Assembly: GCF_004664715.2 (NCBI RefSeq)
Contig: NC_051069.1
Span: 70,826,647 to 70,890,646, forward strand
Direction of reading: 5' to 3'
DNA from: Peromyscus leucopus
Taxonomy: Eukaryota; Chordata; Mammalia; Rodentia; Cricetidae
Length of the DNA: 64,000 bases
Part shown: one piece after another, positions 44,325-55,969 of the stretch
Numbering within the stretch: position 1 is the first letter of the stretch
Layout of the letters: each line of letters opens with the position of its first letter
Program-made: the position numbers and the translations under genes
The notes under the pieces: model-generated
The model's input: the letters and a program-made list of their open reading frames with translations, nothing else
Told to the model about the DNA's origin: nothing
Database searches by the model: none

Positions 44325-46165
44325 ACAGTGGCTGGGGTGACACAGGCAGGTACCTCACCAAGAAATCTCCATACCAGAGTGAGTGATGCATCACAAAAGC
44401 AGCATTGTTTGAGCCCCAGGTACAATTTGCAGGCAGCACTGAAGCACATTCTTCCTTCCAACAATTGATGATTGCTTACGTAACTTAGGGAGGGGCTTCA
44501 TGAGCCTTGTGAACTTCAGGAGCCTTTGAAATTTGTGAGGTTTATAAGTCTTGCTAGCTTCATATACTTTATAAGCCTGTCCTTCCTCCATGAAGAAATG
44601 TTTCAAATGGGTATACAATATTTCATTCCTTTCTCCGTTCCTCTATTCCTTTTGTACCTTCTTTTATAATGTCCCCTAGGCCTTAAAGAGGATGATGTGG
44701 ATGCACTATTATTCTCTTTCATTTATGTCCAATCATCGGGCTGCTATTCCACATTAATAATTCCTTATTCTCAGCAGTTCAAGTTGTTCTATGCCTTCAT
44801 AATAGCTGTTGTAAACTGTAAAGAAAACATTGCTTTTGACTGGAGCTAACAGCAGCTGTAACCTCTGGGCAAATGCACAAAAGTTTAGTAGGCAATTTCA
44901 TAGAAACATCTCATCTATTTAATAAATCAAAGACAGCAGCTTCAATTTAGGGTGTATGACTTCCCTGTCACACATTTTGTTCTGGATTACAGTACCAAAT
45001 ATAGGTACTCATGGAAAATGCCTTAAATCCAATTGGAAACTAGTCACTTGTACATGTAAGGATCATACCATTGTACCAATGGCACAAATTTGCCTGGCAT
45101 ACTGGGGCATTAATATAGTTGAGAAGGACAATTGGTGGCAGTTCCCTCGTAACAGCCTACACACAACTTCATAGCACTACAAATGCCAGCTAGCAGCGAA
45201 AGTGCTCTCAGTTCTAGCCCAGCCTAATTTCTTCCATGCCCTGAAACCAAAATGAGCAGTGTCTTCAGCAGTGGAAGCTTAGTATACATTCTGACATTCA
45301 ATCAATAGCAGTGGCCACAGCCTGTTTTTTGTTGGGGACTTACAAATCATAGATGGGTAGCATAGTTCTGACACTACTTTCATGCAATATCCTTGTGCTC
45401 GTGGTTGTGACATTTTCCACCCATACAGAGTTCCTGCCCTCACATTCTTTAACTGCTGTTTCCATGGCTCTTCCAGATGCTTTTAAAGTCTCAATAACAT
45501 TAAGAAGTTACTATGACAAATCCTACTGTTTTTTTTTTTTTCCAAAGGGTAAACAAGATCATCTGGTGATAATCGAATACCCTCAATGCCTTTTATGAGC
45601 CAGTTCATCGGGGCTCGTTTCCCTCATTTTGCCTCACATTGTGCAGCCCTTGTCTGAAGAAATGATGCTTAGTTTCTCAACTTCTATCATGTTTAAAGTA
45701 TTCCCATCTTCAACCTTCTGATCCAAGCTGGGAAAGACACTTTCATTTCTTCTTTAAAAGTTTCTTCCCACCTCAAGGAATCCGTAGGTAAAGTGAAGAT
45801 CACACTTGCTCCAGATGAATGAACAAATAAGTTTATGGAGTCATTTATATGAGGATGGGTAAAAAGTTACATGCAGAGGCATGAGTAACTTAGGCAGCTG
45901 CATCACCAACAAGTTTATTTCAGCATGAGTAATGTCCCCAAAAGGCTGCAACAATATGTCCCTGTGCAACTTGCAAGCAGTTACACCACAGAACACTCCT
46001 CCTTAAAAACTGTTTACTATTTGTGTAACTATATTGGGAACATCACAAATCTTGTGCTTCATGAGCCTTGTTAAGCCTTGTGAGTTTTGCAAGCCTCATG
46101 AACCCCGTTCCTCCCTCTGTGAAGAAATGTTCAAATCTAGAGCTATACAACACAAAACCCATTCT
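44325..46165. mobile_element. Candidate old LTR element (two LTR-like ends)
   Basis: 44325-44660 and 45835-46165 are diverged direct repeats: GGGCTTCATGAGCCTTGTGA against GTGCTTCATGAGCCTTGTTA, and CCTCCATGAAGAAATGTTTC against CCTCTGTGAAGAAATGTTCA. They flank about 1.2 kb without coding capacity, a size seen in MaLR elements. Family and orientation unknown. Confidence 0.45.
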
Positions 46166-46169
46166 CTTA

Positions 46170-46635
46170 TTCTCCATAGAATGCTTACCACAAAAATCTT
46201 CAAACATTGTAGTTATATCTTATAAAGTGAGCTGGCAGCATGAGAGTGAAAGTGAAAATGTGAAGCCAAAACCAAGGAAAGGCAAAGGCACAATACAGAA
46301 GGGTCCATTTCTAACCCAGATGACTCACAGAACCAGACCAGAAACCAGAGAAGCAAAGTGCTGTTACAATGAACATTTTCCTGTTGTGAGCAGAACAGAT
46401 TCAGATGCAAATGCAAAGATGCTATGAAGAAATATACAGAAAAATGTCTTCTAGAACACACACACGTATAATAGTTACAAAGACCTCTCACATGGGTGCT
46501 TGTCTTCATGGGATTAATTTCCTTTGAAATGCTTGATCCATTGAGTCTAATATCTGACACTTTCACAAAAGTATAGGAACTTTCCTTAATTCCTTAGTAA
46601 AATTGATACCTCAAAAATTCCTATAACCTTTTTAA
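46170..46635. other. Unassigned DNA
   Basis: A 119-codon plus frame overlaps a 117-codon minus frame; neither has recognisable features. Confidence 0.45.
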
Positions 46636-46903
46636 CATCTTTTCATTAATTCAATCACCAACATAGAATTCAAAAGCTAGACACACAGATAACAATTGAT
46701 TTTTGACAGTCAAGAGCATACGGAGAGGCAAAGATAATTCAGTGTTCTATGAGAAACTAGATACTTAAATGAAGAATAACAAAACAGAAAAACAGACAAA
46801 GTGGATTAAAAATAGAGTTGTAAGGCCACATTCATGAAACTTGTAGAAAAAAGCACAGGAGAATTGCATTGTGACATTGACCTGGGTAAGATTTGTCTAT
46901 TCT

Positions 46904-46905
46904 TT

Positions 46906-46944
<39 letters not shown>

Positions 46945-46969
46945 TCTATCTATCTATCTATTTATTTTT
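46904..46969. repeat. (TTTA)n(TCTA)n microsatellite in L1
   Basis: Tetranucleotide tract changing from TTTA to TCTA units. Confidence 0.96.
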
Positions 46970-47214
46970 CATAAGACCTCAAGAACACAGACAATAGAAT
47001 TGAAAAGACAAATTAGATTAAATTAGACTAAATAGTTTCTGTTCAGCAAAGGAGACAACCAAATACAAAACACTCTACAAAATAGGAGAAAATACTTGCA
47101 GATTATATATCTATTAAAGGATTATTATTCAGAATATGTAAGGGATTCAATATCCAAAAACCAGTCCAAGTAAAAATTGACAATATTTCTAAACATCCAT
47201 TTCTCAAAAAAGAC

Positions 47215-47575
47215 CTATCATTTCAACTGTCATATGGTATGTGTGTCGTGTTGTGTGTATAGTGTGTGAGGGGTATACACTCCTTTGGGTGTATATGTGA
47301 AAGTCAGAGTGGTTCAGTGTCAGATACCTTTCTCTATTATATGCCACCTCATATTTTGAGACACATTTTGGTCTCTCAGTTAACACTGATCTTGCTGGTT
47401 AGTCCACGTGGTTGGTTAACCAGCAAGCCTCAGGAATCACGCTGACTCCATCTCCTAGTACTGGGATTACAGACATATATTATCCCTTGAAGCTGTTTAT
47501 GGGTGCTACAATTCCAAACTTGAGTTCTCATACTTACTCATCAAGTGCTATACCCACTGAGACATCTCTCTAGCC
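47215..47575 (-). mobile_element. B4-like SINE, diverged
   Basis: Antisense order: GGTCTCTCAGTTAACACTGA, TAGTACTGGGATTACAGACA, and the head as CACTGAGACATCTCTCTAGC near 47558. Starts with GT-rich sequence. Confidence 0.7.
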
Positions 47576-47784
47576 CAAAAAGGATAATATTCTTAAACGT
47601 TCATGATTACTAAGCACCAGAGAAATGCACAATGAGATATCCCCTCACCACACTGAAATGGCCATTAGGAAAAAGACAAAACATAAAAGAAGTACTGATG
47701 AAGTAGAGGATAAGAAACTTGCACAATGTTGCTGGGAATGGAAATTAGTACAGCCATTACAGATCATAGTGCGGAAGGTCTTCA

Positions 47785-47805
47785 AAATAATAATAATAAT
47801 AATAA

Positions 47806-47845
<40 letters not shown>

Positions 47846-47865
47846 TAGTAGTAGTAGTAGTAGTA
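47785..47865. repeat. (AAT)n(AGT)n microsatellite in L1
   Basis: Trinucleotide AAT run, interrupted once, passing into (AGT)5-6. Confidence 0.96.
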
Positions 47866-48394
47866 AAAGAACTAACATACGATGCCACAATCCAGCTACT
47901 AAGTATATGTCCAAAGGAAGTGACACTAGTATATCATAGCTCTCTGGCCTCCAGGTTATAGCAGCAACTTTCACAATAGCCAAGATGTGGAAACAACCTG
48001 AGTGTTCATGCCCTGTAGAGTAGAACAGTACATAACAGGAACTCACTGTGTGTGAATATATATTCATACATCACACTAATAGAAGGCACGTATTACAACA
48101 GTATTCAACCATGAAAAGGTAAACAAATCCTGTCATTAGTACCAATGTGAATGAACCCAGAGGGCATTATCTTATGTCAAGTGAAACGTGACAGACTCAG
48201 TCAATTACACGTGGTCTCGTGGATGTATATTTTTAAAAAATGATTTGAAATACCATCAAGAAAATGATTTGAAAGAAGTAGAAAGTACAATAATGGTTAT
48301 TAAAAGCTGGGAAAGTAATCAAGATGGGATGAGGGGGGAAGAGACTAATCAATGGATAAAAAGTTGTTTAGATAAGAGGAACAAGTTCTAGTGT

Positions 48395-49300
48395 TCCTTT
48401 GTATATCAAGATGAGAGTAATAACAATGTTCTTCAATATTTAAAATAGCTACAAGGTAGAACTTGAATGTTCTCACCATAGACATGTTAAATATTTGAAG
48501 TGATGAATATGATAACTACTTCTGAGACTTTCAAGAAGATATTAAATAACCAGCTAGATGAACATAATGGGGAAAAGTTAACAGAAGTCTTAGCTACAAA
48601 TAAGAACACGTGAGATGATTCCTGCCTGTGGATTCTTTCAGATGTAACAAATAAACTGGTGAGAGAGTGTCTACAGTGGGAGACGCGAAGGCTTGATCTC
48701 CCTCTTTTGATCACCTGGCACAGTTTTGCCTTGCTGACTCAGGGGACGAGGGTGTTTATTTCCCCTGGTGCATCAAATGTCTTCTGCATTAGACTTCAGT
48801 CAGTGGTGTCTCCACAGGACAGAAAGTAGCAGCAGTTGCTTCCCCATGACCAGTCTTCAGCTTCCTCTGTTCCCTTAATGAGAGTGCTCACCCTCTTTTG
48901 TCTTGTGCTTTTCAAAATATAAGCAAGGAATCACTAGCAGTGAACATCAAAGTCGCTTCCTGCTTTTCCTCTGTGAGATGACAATGTGACAGCCTGTTCT
49001 ATTTTACCAGGAATCTCAAAAAAATGATTTGAAAATGACATCACCACTATAAAGAGAGATGGTAGGACTTCTAAGATCCCTTGCAGACTGCACAACAGGA
49101 TAAACAACATCTAAAGTAGTTACAAAACTTACTTAAGATGTTTTTAAAAGAACAGTTATTCAATCAATTGTAAATAACAGGGAATAGAACCCCAGTGTCT
49201 CCTCCCTAAGCCATAAAATCAGTTCATCTATCAACGATTATCCTAGAAAACACAGAGAAAATTTAAAAAAAAACAACTTCCTAAAATACATGAAAATTGT
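48395..49300. other. Unassigned DNA
   Basis: Nothing recognisable. Confidence 0.5.
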
Positions 49301-49304
49301 TTCT

Positions 49305-49488
49305 TTTTTAAAATTTATTCTACTTTCATACAACACACCCCAACCACAGTTATGCCTTCCTCCACTTCTCCCAGCCCTTCTCTCTTCCCCAGATCCATCC
49401 CTCTTCCATTTTCCTTCATAAGCCAGCAAGCCTCCCAGGGATATGAATTCAATATGACCTAACAAGATACAATAAGACTAGGCACAAG
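49305..49488 (-). mobile_element. L1 3' end, minus strand
   Basis: AAAATTTATTCTACTTTCAT followed by C/T-rich sequence (CTTCTCCCAGCCCTTCTCTC), the antisense of a purine-rich L1 3' end; compare 53770 onward. Confidence 0.7.
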
Positions 49489-49489
49489 G

Positions 49490-49767
49490 ATTCTTAACAG
49501 TGGGAACAGGGAGTGTCTCTGACTCTTTTATAGGCTTTTGGAACCCTACTCACACTGGGTCACCTTGCCCAACCTTAATAAATGGGAAGGTGCTTAGTCT
49601 TACTGCAACTTGATATGCCATGTTTTGTTGATACTCAGGGGGGACCTGCTCTTTTGTAAACAGAAATGGAGGAGTGAATTGGGGGTGTGTTGAACAGAGT
49701 GAGGATGTAGGGAAAGGACTGGGAGGAGAGGAGGGAGGGGAAACTGTGGCTGGGATGTAAAACAAGA
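49490..49767 (+). mobile_element. L1 3' UTR fragment
   Basis: ACAGTGGGAACAGGGAGTGT, CTTACTGCAACTTGATATGC, GGGAGGAGAGGAGGGAGGGG and the terminal GCTGGGATGTAAAA. Parallel to the end of the next element. Confidence 0.88.
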
Positions 49768-50960
49768 CCCAGCTATACTATTCTTGAACAAATACCCAAA
49801 GGATGCTCAATCATACAACAAGGATACTTGCTCAACTATGTTCCTAGCAATTTTATTTGCAAGAGCCAGAACCTGGAAACAATCTAGATAACCCTCAACC
49901 GAGGAATGGATAAAGAAAATGTGGTACATTACACAATTTACTCAGCTGTTAAAAACAAGAACACCAGGAAATTTGAAGGTAAATGGATGGAACTAGAAAA
50001 AAACATCTTTAGTGAGGAAACTCATACCAAGAAAGACAAACCTGGTATATACTCACTCATAAGTGGATATTAGTTATAAATAAAAGATAACCATGTTAAA
50101 ATCCACAGACCCAGAGAGTCTAGATAAAAAGGAGGGTTCATGGGGGGACACCCAGGATCTCCCTGGGAAAGGGAAATAGAATAGATTTTGTGAGTGGACT
50201 GAAGGTTGGTGGGGATGAAAACATCAGAGATCAGGTTGTGGGTGCCAGAGGGGGAGAGTGCTGAGGTGAGTGCTGGGGGCGGGGCATTTCTGAGTCTAGT
50301 GAAAGCCTGGTGCAGGGGAACCTCCAAGGAGTCTACCAGGAGGGCCCCACCTTAGACTCCTATCAATAGCAGATAAGTAGCCTGAACTGGCCATCTCCTG
50401 TGACCAGACTGGTGCCTGGCCCAGTTGTCATCAGATAGGGGCCATGCAGCAACTAATGAAAACAGATGCAGACCCACAGCCAAACATTAGGCAGAGTTCT
50501 AGAATCCTGCAGAGGAGGAGAAAGGGGTGTAGGAGCCAGAGGGGTCAAGGAGGGCTCACACAATCAACTAACCTGTGCTCACAGGGGCTGGCAGAGACTG
50601 AATGGACAACCAAGGAGCCTGCATGGGACTGACCTAGGCACTCTGCATATATGTTTTAGCTGTGTAACTTGGTCCTCTTGTGGGACTCCTAACAATGGGA
50701 AGAGGGGCTGTCTCCAACTCTTCTACTGGCTTTGGGTATGCTATTCCTCATACTAGGTCACCTTGCACAGAATTAATACATGGGGAGGTGCTTAGTCTTA
50801 CTGCAACTTGATTTGTCATGTTTTGTTGATACTCATGGGATACCTGCCCTTTTCTGGATGGAGATGGAAGAGGAAGGGACTAGGAGTGGGAGTGGGAGGG
50901 TGGGAGTAGGGGGAGGGACTGGGAGGGGAGGATGGGAGGGAGGCTATGTCCAGGATGTAA
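49768..50960 (+). mobile_element. L1 ORF2 end plus complete 3' UTR
   Basis: Starts in ORF2 (AAGACCCAGCTATACTATTC), passes ATGTGGTACATTACACAATT and TATACTCACTCATAAGTGGA, then the 3' UTR with CTTACTGCAACTTGATTTGT. It ends in runs of GGGA/GGGAGG (50870-50945) and GGATGTAAAATAAA. 5'-truncated, moderately diverged. Confidence 0.9.
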
Positions 50961-50964
50961 AATA

Positions 50965-52020
50965 AATAGGTGAATAAAAATTTTAAAAACTAGAAAATAA
51001 AAATAAAAATAGAAGAAAAAGTTTCTTTAAAATATATGTGTATCAAAGTCTCAGAATTTCTAACAGAGCAAGGAATGACTTAGGGAGGATGCAATTATTC
51101 ATTAATAATTAATTAAATAAGAAGCCCTAAAAAACCTGTCAGTGCTGCATAATAATGAGTTGCTTAAACTTCTGGATGTTTTCCCTTTAGCTAAATCTTG
51201 AACAAAATAGAAAAAAAATGGCAGGAAACAGTAATGTCAAATTTGATAGAAACATGCTAACTAAAATTTTAAAGTGGAAGCCAAATAGATTTTTGTTTAA
51301 AAAAAAAAGAATAAAAAAGAAAACAAGGTTAGCACTGAATGACACTTCAAAACTTATTTCTATTGATTTAAGAGTTCAAATATTTACATGAATTGTCTGT
51401 AAAAGCATTTAAATCTAAGGAGTATTCACACTTTTCATGCATGCATGGGACAGTGGGAGTTGCAGTGTTTATGAGAAAGGCAGAAGCTCTGTTCCCTCAT
51501 ATTAAAGTCACCGGTTTATACTTACAGGACTTGGAGAGAAAGCACCATCAGTGGAAATCACAAACTCTAAGAAGGTATGTGAAGATGAAATTCAGCCAAG
51601 TGTTAGGATGCATACCATAGAGCCCCAAACTTAAGGGGTGGTGATGGGGGTAAAGCCTTCAATGAAGGCCTCATTGAAACAGAGACAGAAGCCAAGAATC
51701 TTGACAGTGCCACATCTGAAATGAAGAGCTTTGTTGAACAGCTGCAGAGGTCAGTCATAAAAGAAACATGTTGTAGCAAGTTGTAGTAATTACTCCAACA
51801 AGGCAAGATACCAGGCCAAACCTATGCACTTTTTTTTTACAATGGAAATTTGGGGAAGGAAGTAATAATCTCTTTACATTAACCTTGCCAGTGGTTATAG
51901 ATAAGAGGGAGGGGTGGAACTATTTGGAGGGCAGAAGCTTTGTCATAATGAGGTAGCACTTGATGCTTCTAATAAGTTAACACTTCCGAAAGTTAATAGC
52001 AGTCACGATAAGAGTTTGGT
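50965..52020. other. Unassigned AT-rich DNA
   Basis: Short frames only; no recognisable repeat. Confidence 0.5.
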
Positions 52021-52025
52021 TAAGG

Positions 52026-52194
52026 ATTTTTGGTTTTGCTCGTTTGTTTTGTGTGTGAGAAACAGGGTTTCATGTAGCCCTGGGTGACCTCAAACTCATG
52101 TAGCTGAGGCTGGCTTTGAACTCCTGATCCTTCTGTCCCCACCTCCCACTTACAAGGATTATAGACTCATGACACAGTTGCCTGCATCCAGATT
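52026..52194 (-). mobile_element. B1 SINE, antisense
   Basis: GAGAAACAGGGTTTCATGTA, GTGACCTCAAACTCATGTAG and CTTACAAGGATTATAGACTC are B1 in antisense. GGTTAAGG and AGTTAAGG at the edges may be the duplication. Confidence 0.85.
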
Positions 52195-52199
52195 GAGTT

Positions 52200-53765
52200 A
52201 AGGTTTCAACATACATTCAAAAATGTTAAAGGCTTCTATACTCAGCCATACCTGGTTAATTGATTTTCATGTCTCTTTCCCAACATTATAGGAATTTCGT
52301 CCCTATAATGAAATTCACATACTGTATATTGACAATGTAAGAATTGGAAAAGAATAGCATTTTTAAAAAAAAGGAAACACATGAAGCAGGAATGATCGTC
52401 ATGGTGTTAAAGACTTAGTTATAAAACAAATGCAAAATAAATGAAATCCAGAGGAAGTTTTGACTGAACTCATAAAGGAATGGTGTTCTACAAATCAAAA
52501 GAGACTTAACTCCTTTAATGCCAGAAGAGTGTCAAACAAAGGTAAGGAAAAGTCATGACAATATTATACAGTCTTCATTCCTCTGCATATAAAACTTGTT
52601 TTCTTATAGGTAACAAATACATCATTGACTCTATCTTAATAATTAAAACTCAAATTGTTTACACACATACACAACAGAAGAATTTATTAAGTACCCGAGG
52701 GCAGGGTTAGGTGACTGTTAGCCCTGGTCTGGTGGACACGCCAAGCTCATGCTCCCAGCATTCCCAGAACATTCTGTCCAGCAGGAAAAACCAGCCTAAG
52801 TTGCCGAGACTTACTCATGTGCCTAAAAATACTACAGTTTTCTGTTCGGAAGCATAAAGGAGCTTTTTCTTAGCCAAAGTAAAGAGGACTCGAAGTACTG
52901 TTAAGGATGGAAAATGTAGATATTTGGAAATTGTTTTTTTGTAGGAACTCAAATGTGTGCTAGTACCCATTGAGAAAGTAGCTCCTCAAACTGGTTCTAA
53001 CTGGAGAAGTTGACAGGTCTAGTCAGGAAGAGGAGCCTGCAGCCCCTGGGAATCCGTCTCCTATTTACATTGTATCTTATTTACAGCCTGAGTGTTTGAG
53101 ATCTGGATGGGGAAACTTTCAATCTTGTATTTTGATCATTCTTTGAAATTATTAAAAATGGAAATCTCCCAGTTGTTAACACTCTTTGAATTTTGAAATT
53201 TAAGTGAAAAACACTGAAAATAGGAATGTCTTATGTCTAGATGACAGTCATATCTACTTAATTGGGATTTTTCTCCTGCTTTCTTGAGCTTAATTGTGTC
53301 ACTTAGTAGACACAGCACAAAGCTATAAAGTCTCTTCTAGTTTTTTTTTTAACTAACTACATCTGCTATATAGTTCAAGATGCAACAATAAATTACATAG
53401 CCATTATGGGGTTTGTTACAATTTGAGTAATCAAAAAAAAAAATGCATCCCTTTCAGAATATATTATTTTGATATTTTTTACTGTTTAAAAGCAATATCC
53501 TCAGTCTTTGAAAATATCAAATTAAATTTGTAAAATCAGTATAAATAAACAAATTTGAATTATGAAAATATTATGTTACATGCAAAATGTTACCATTAAA
53601 TTACAAATATTTTTCTCATAAGAGTCAGAAGTATTAACTTCATTCAAAATTTACACCTAGTTCTTTCTCTATATAAAATGAGAGTTCTAAGTATCTGATA
53701 CTACTTCTGAATGTAAATGAACAATTTTGAAAAAAGCTTCTGAAAAACTATTTATTCAAATTACT
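52200..53765. other. Unassigned DNA
   Basis: No gene or named repeat. The stretch 52690-52900 is less AT-rich than its surroundings and could be tested for conservation. Confidence 0.5.
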
Positions 53766-53769
53766 TTTT

Positions 53770-54900
53770 TCTTAATTTGTTTTTTTATTTTACACCCTGA
53801 CCACAGTTTCCCTTCTCTCCTCTCCTCCCAGTCCCTCCCCCACATCTCCCTTCTGTACCCCCATCAACTCCTGTTCCATTTCTATCCGTAAAAGGGCAGC
53901 TCCCCCTGGATATCAACAAAACATGGTGTATCAAGTATGTACTAAGAACCTCCTTCCTTTGTATTAATTAAGGCTAGGCAAGGCAACCCAATATGAGGAA
54001 TAAGGTCCCCAAAGCCAGCAAAAGTGTCAGAGACAGCCGCTGCTCCCACTGTTAGGAGTCCCACAAGAAGACCAAGCTACACAACTGTCACATATATGCA
54101 GGGGGCCTAGATTCATGGACATGTAGGCTCTCTGGTTGTTGGTTCAGACTCTGTGAGCTCCTATGAGCCTAGGTTAGTTGGTTCTGCGGTATATATATAT
54201 ATCCTTGACCCCTCTGGCTCCTATAATCTTCCTCTCTCTCTTCAACGTGATTCCCTGGGCTTATCCTAATGTTTTACTGTGGGTATCTGCATCTGTTTCC
54301 ACCAGTTAGGTCAGGCACCAATTTATGACTATAGCAGAATATCATTAGACATCATTACATTGACATAATATTTTTTCTCTCTAGTCATGTTTGGTTCCAT
54401 CCTAGGTACGTGGACCATTCAGCCTCTGGTTCTGGCACACAAGGCAATGTCAAAGGTAGGCTCACTCTCATGGCATGAGTCTCAGGCTAGATCAGTCACT
54501 GTTTGGCCACTCCAACAATCTCTGTGCGACCCTTACCCCAGAATATCCTGTAGGCAGGACGAACTGTAAGTCAAAAGTTATGTGGCTGGGCCAGTGTCCC
54601 AATGTCTCCACTGGACGTCTTGCCTGGTCACAGGAGATGACCAGTTCAGGTTACATATCCCTTTTGCTTGGAGTCTTAGTTGGGGCCATTGTTGTAGATT
54701 CCTTGGAGTTTCCCTTGCGCCAGGTTTTCACCTGACCCTGAAATGACCGCCTTTCCAGTTGTCTCTTTTAGTTTTCTTCCTCCTACTCACCCACCTGATC
54801 CCTCATGTTCCCTTCTTCACCTGCCCCAAGTCCACCCACGAACTCTCTTCTACTTACTTTTCCTAGAGGAAAAAATGACTTTTATCCTGTTTTTATACTG
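53770..54900 (-). mobile_element. L1 3' UTR, minus strand
   Basis: Antisense landmarks: TTTATTTTACACCCTGACCA, C/T-rich CTCCTCTCCTCCCAGTCC, TGTTAGGAGTCCCACAAGAA, CCCCTCTGGCTCCTATAATC, and TTCACCTGACCCTGAA near 54727. 5'-truncated rodent L1; right boundary approximate. Confidence 0.82.
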
Positions 54901-55022
54901 TAAAGGTTATGCTCTGTCCAGTTCTTAGGAGGTTGTTCCTTCTGCTAACAGATACCCTTATTTTCTCCACTTATAGGCTTGTGTTTTTCATGTTGTTACT
55001 TAATCTATTAAAATCTTATCTT

Positions 55023-55085
55023 GGGGCTGGGATGTAGCTAGATATCAGAGCATAACTTTAGCATCAAATCTCAGTGCCAAAAATA
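55023..55085 (+). mobile_element. ID-type SINE, decayed
   Basis: GGGGCTGGGATGTAGCTAGA ... CAAATCTCAGTGCC follows the tRNA-Ala/BC1-like ID core. Confidence 0.7.
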
Positions 55086-55089
55086 TGAA

Positions 55090-55775
55090 AATAGTTTCTT
55101 TTCTCAGAGTGTAACCAAATAAGTTTGTATATGAGAATACCTAATATTACCACATATCCTTACACAATACCAAACACAAAACAGAGAGCATGTTCTCCAG
55201 ATATCCAATCTTATCTTTTCTAAAACACACAAATATTTCAGACTGATTTTATGGGGTTCTCCAGTTACAAGTGTCTCATGAGGCATAGTCCACAAGTAGG
55301 AAACTGTCATTAAAAAATCTGCATCACTCATAGAGCTAGTAGTCACAATGAAAAACATAAGTAATAGTCAAATATTGTAACATTGTATCATCAGTTTTCC
55401 ATGAATACATTTTGCTCAACTTGAGATAGAAGATATGTAAAACTACTGCTCTTATTGGTATTAGTAGGACTTCCAGGTAATAATTTGCCATATAAGTCAG
55501 GAATGGCCAACTAATTAGTTGGGAAGGGGGCTTGACTGGGGTCTGTGTCGCAGCACAAGGAAGACATTCTCTGAGAGTGATAGGAGCATGATAAAATATC
55601 CTCAGAAAAGCCATGTGGAAAAAGCTCAGTTACCAGTTGTTGCAGCTTTCTTGGTAGTGATGAGGTCATGGGATCTTTGTCTTCATCAATGTGGTCATCT
55701 TTTGTTGGAGTCATAATTTGATGCCATTGCATCAGAGATTTGGGAGGTAGAACCTTGAAGGGCATATCTTGTCCA
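55090..55775. other. Unassigned DNA
   Basis: Nothing recognisable; three small frames without features. Confidence 0.5.
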
Positions 55776-55779
55776 AGAG

Positions 55780-55965
55780 CCTCCATTCTGTCTACTTTCC
55801 AGTTACCTGGAGGTGAACACTTCTCCCTGCCATGTACTCCTCATGGTGCTCATCTCATTTGAGGTTCAAGCAATGGGACCGAGTGACCATGGAGGAAAAC
55901 CAAAACTGAATCAAAACAAACCTTTACTTCTTCAAACAGTTTTAGGCATTTGACTCTAAAGTGAA
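55780..55965 (+). mobile_element. Old MaLR-like LTR 3' part
   Basis: CAAGCAATGGGACCGAGTGA and AATCAAAACAAACCTTTACT resemble the end of MTE-like LTRs such as 30407-30766. Weak. Confidence 0.35.
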
Positions 55966-55969
55966 AAGT

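Larger units (their letters stand above)
46640..48390 (+). mobile_element. Old L1 ORF2 C-terminal part with later insertions
   Basis: AACAATTGATTTTTGACAGT, TTTCTGTTCAGCAAAGGAGA, ACCAGAGAAATGCACAATGA, CAATAGCCAAGATGTGGAAA and TGAATGAACCCAGAGGGC lie in L1 order. Interrupted by a TTTA/TCTA tract, a B4-like SINE and an AAT tract. Confidence 0.82.

Noticed and set aside
46068..46566. Overlapping 119- and 117-codon frames on opposite strands
   Set aside because: No domain or family resemblance on either strand; partly within a candidate LTR.
52690..52900. Less AT-rich island as a possible conserved exon
   Set aside because: No open frame or splice signals that I can defend; only a conservation search could decide.
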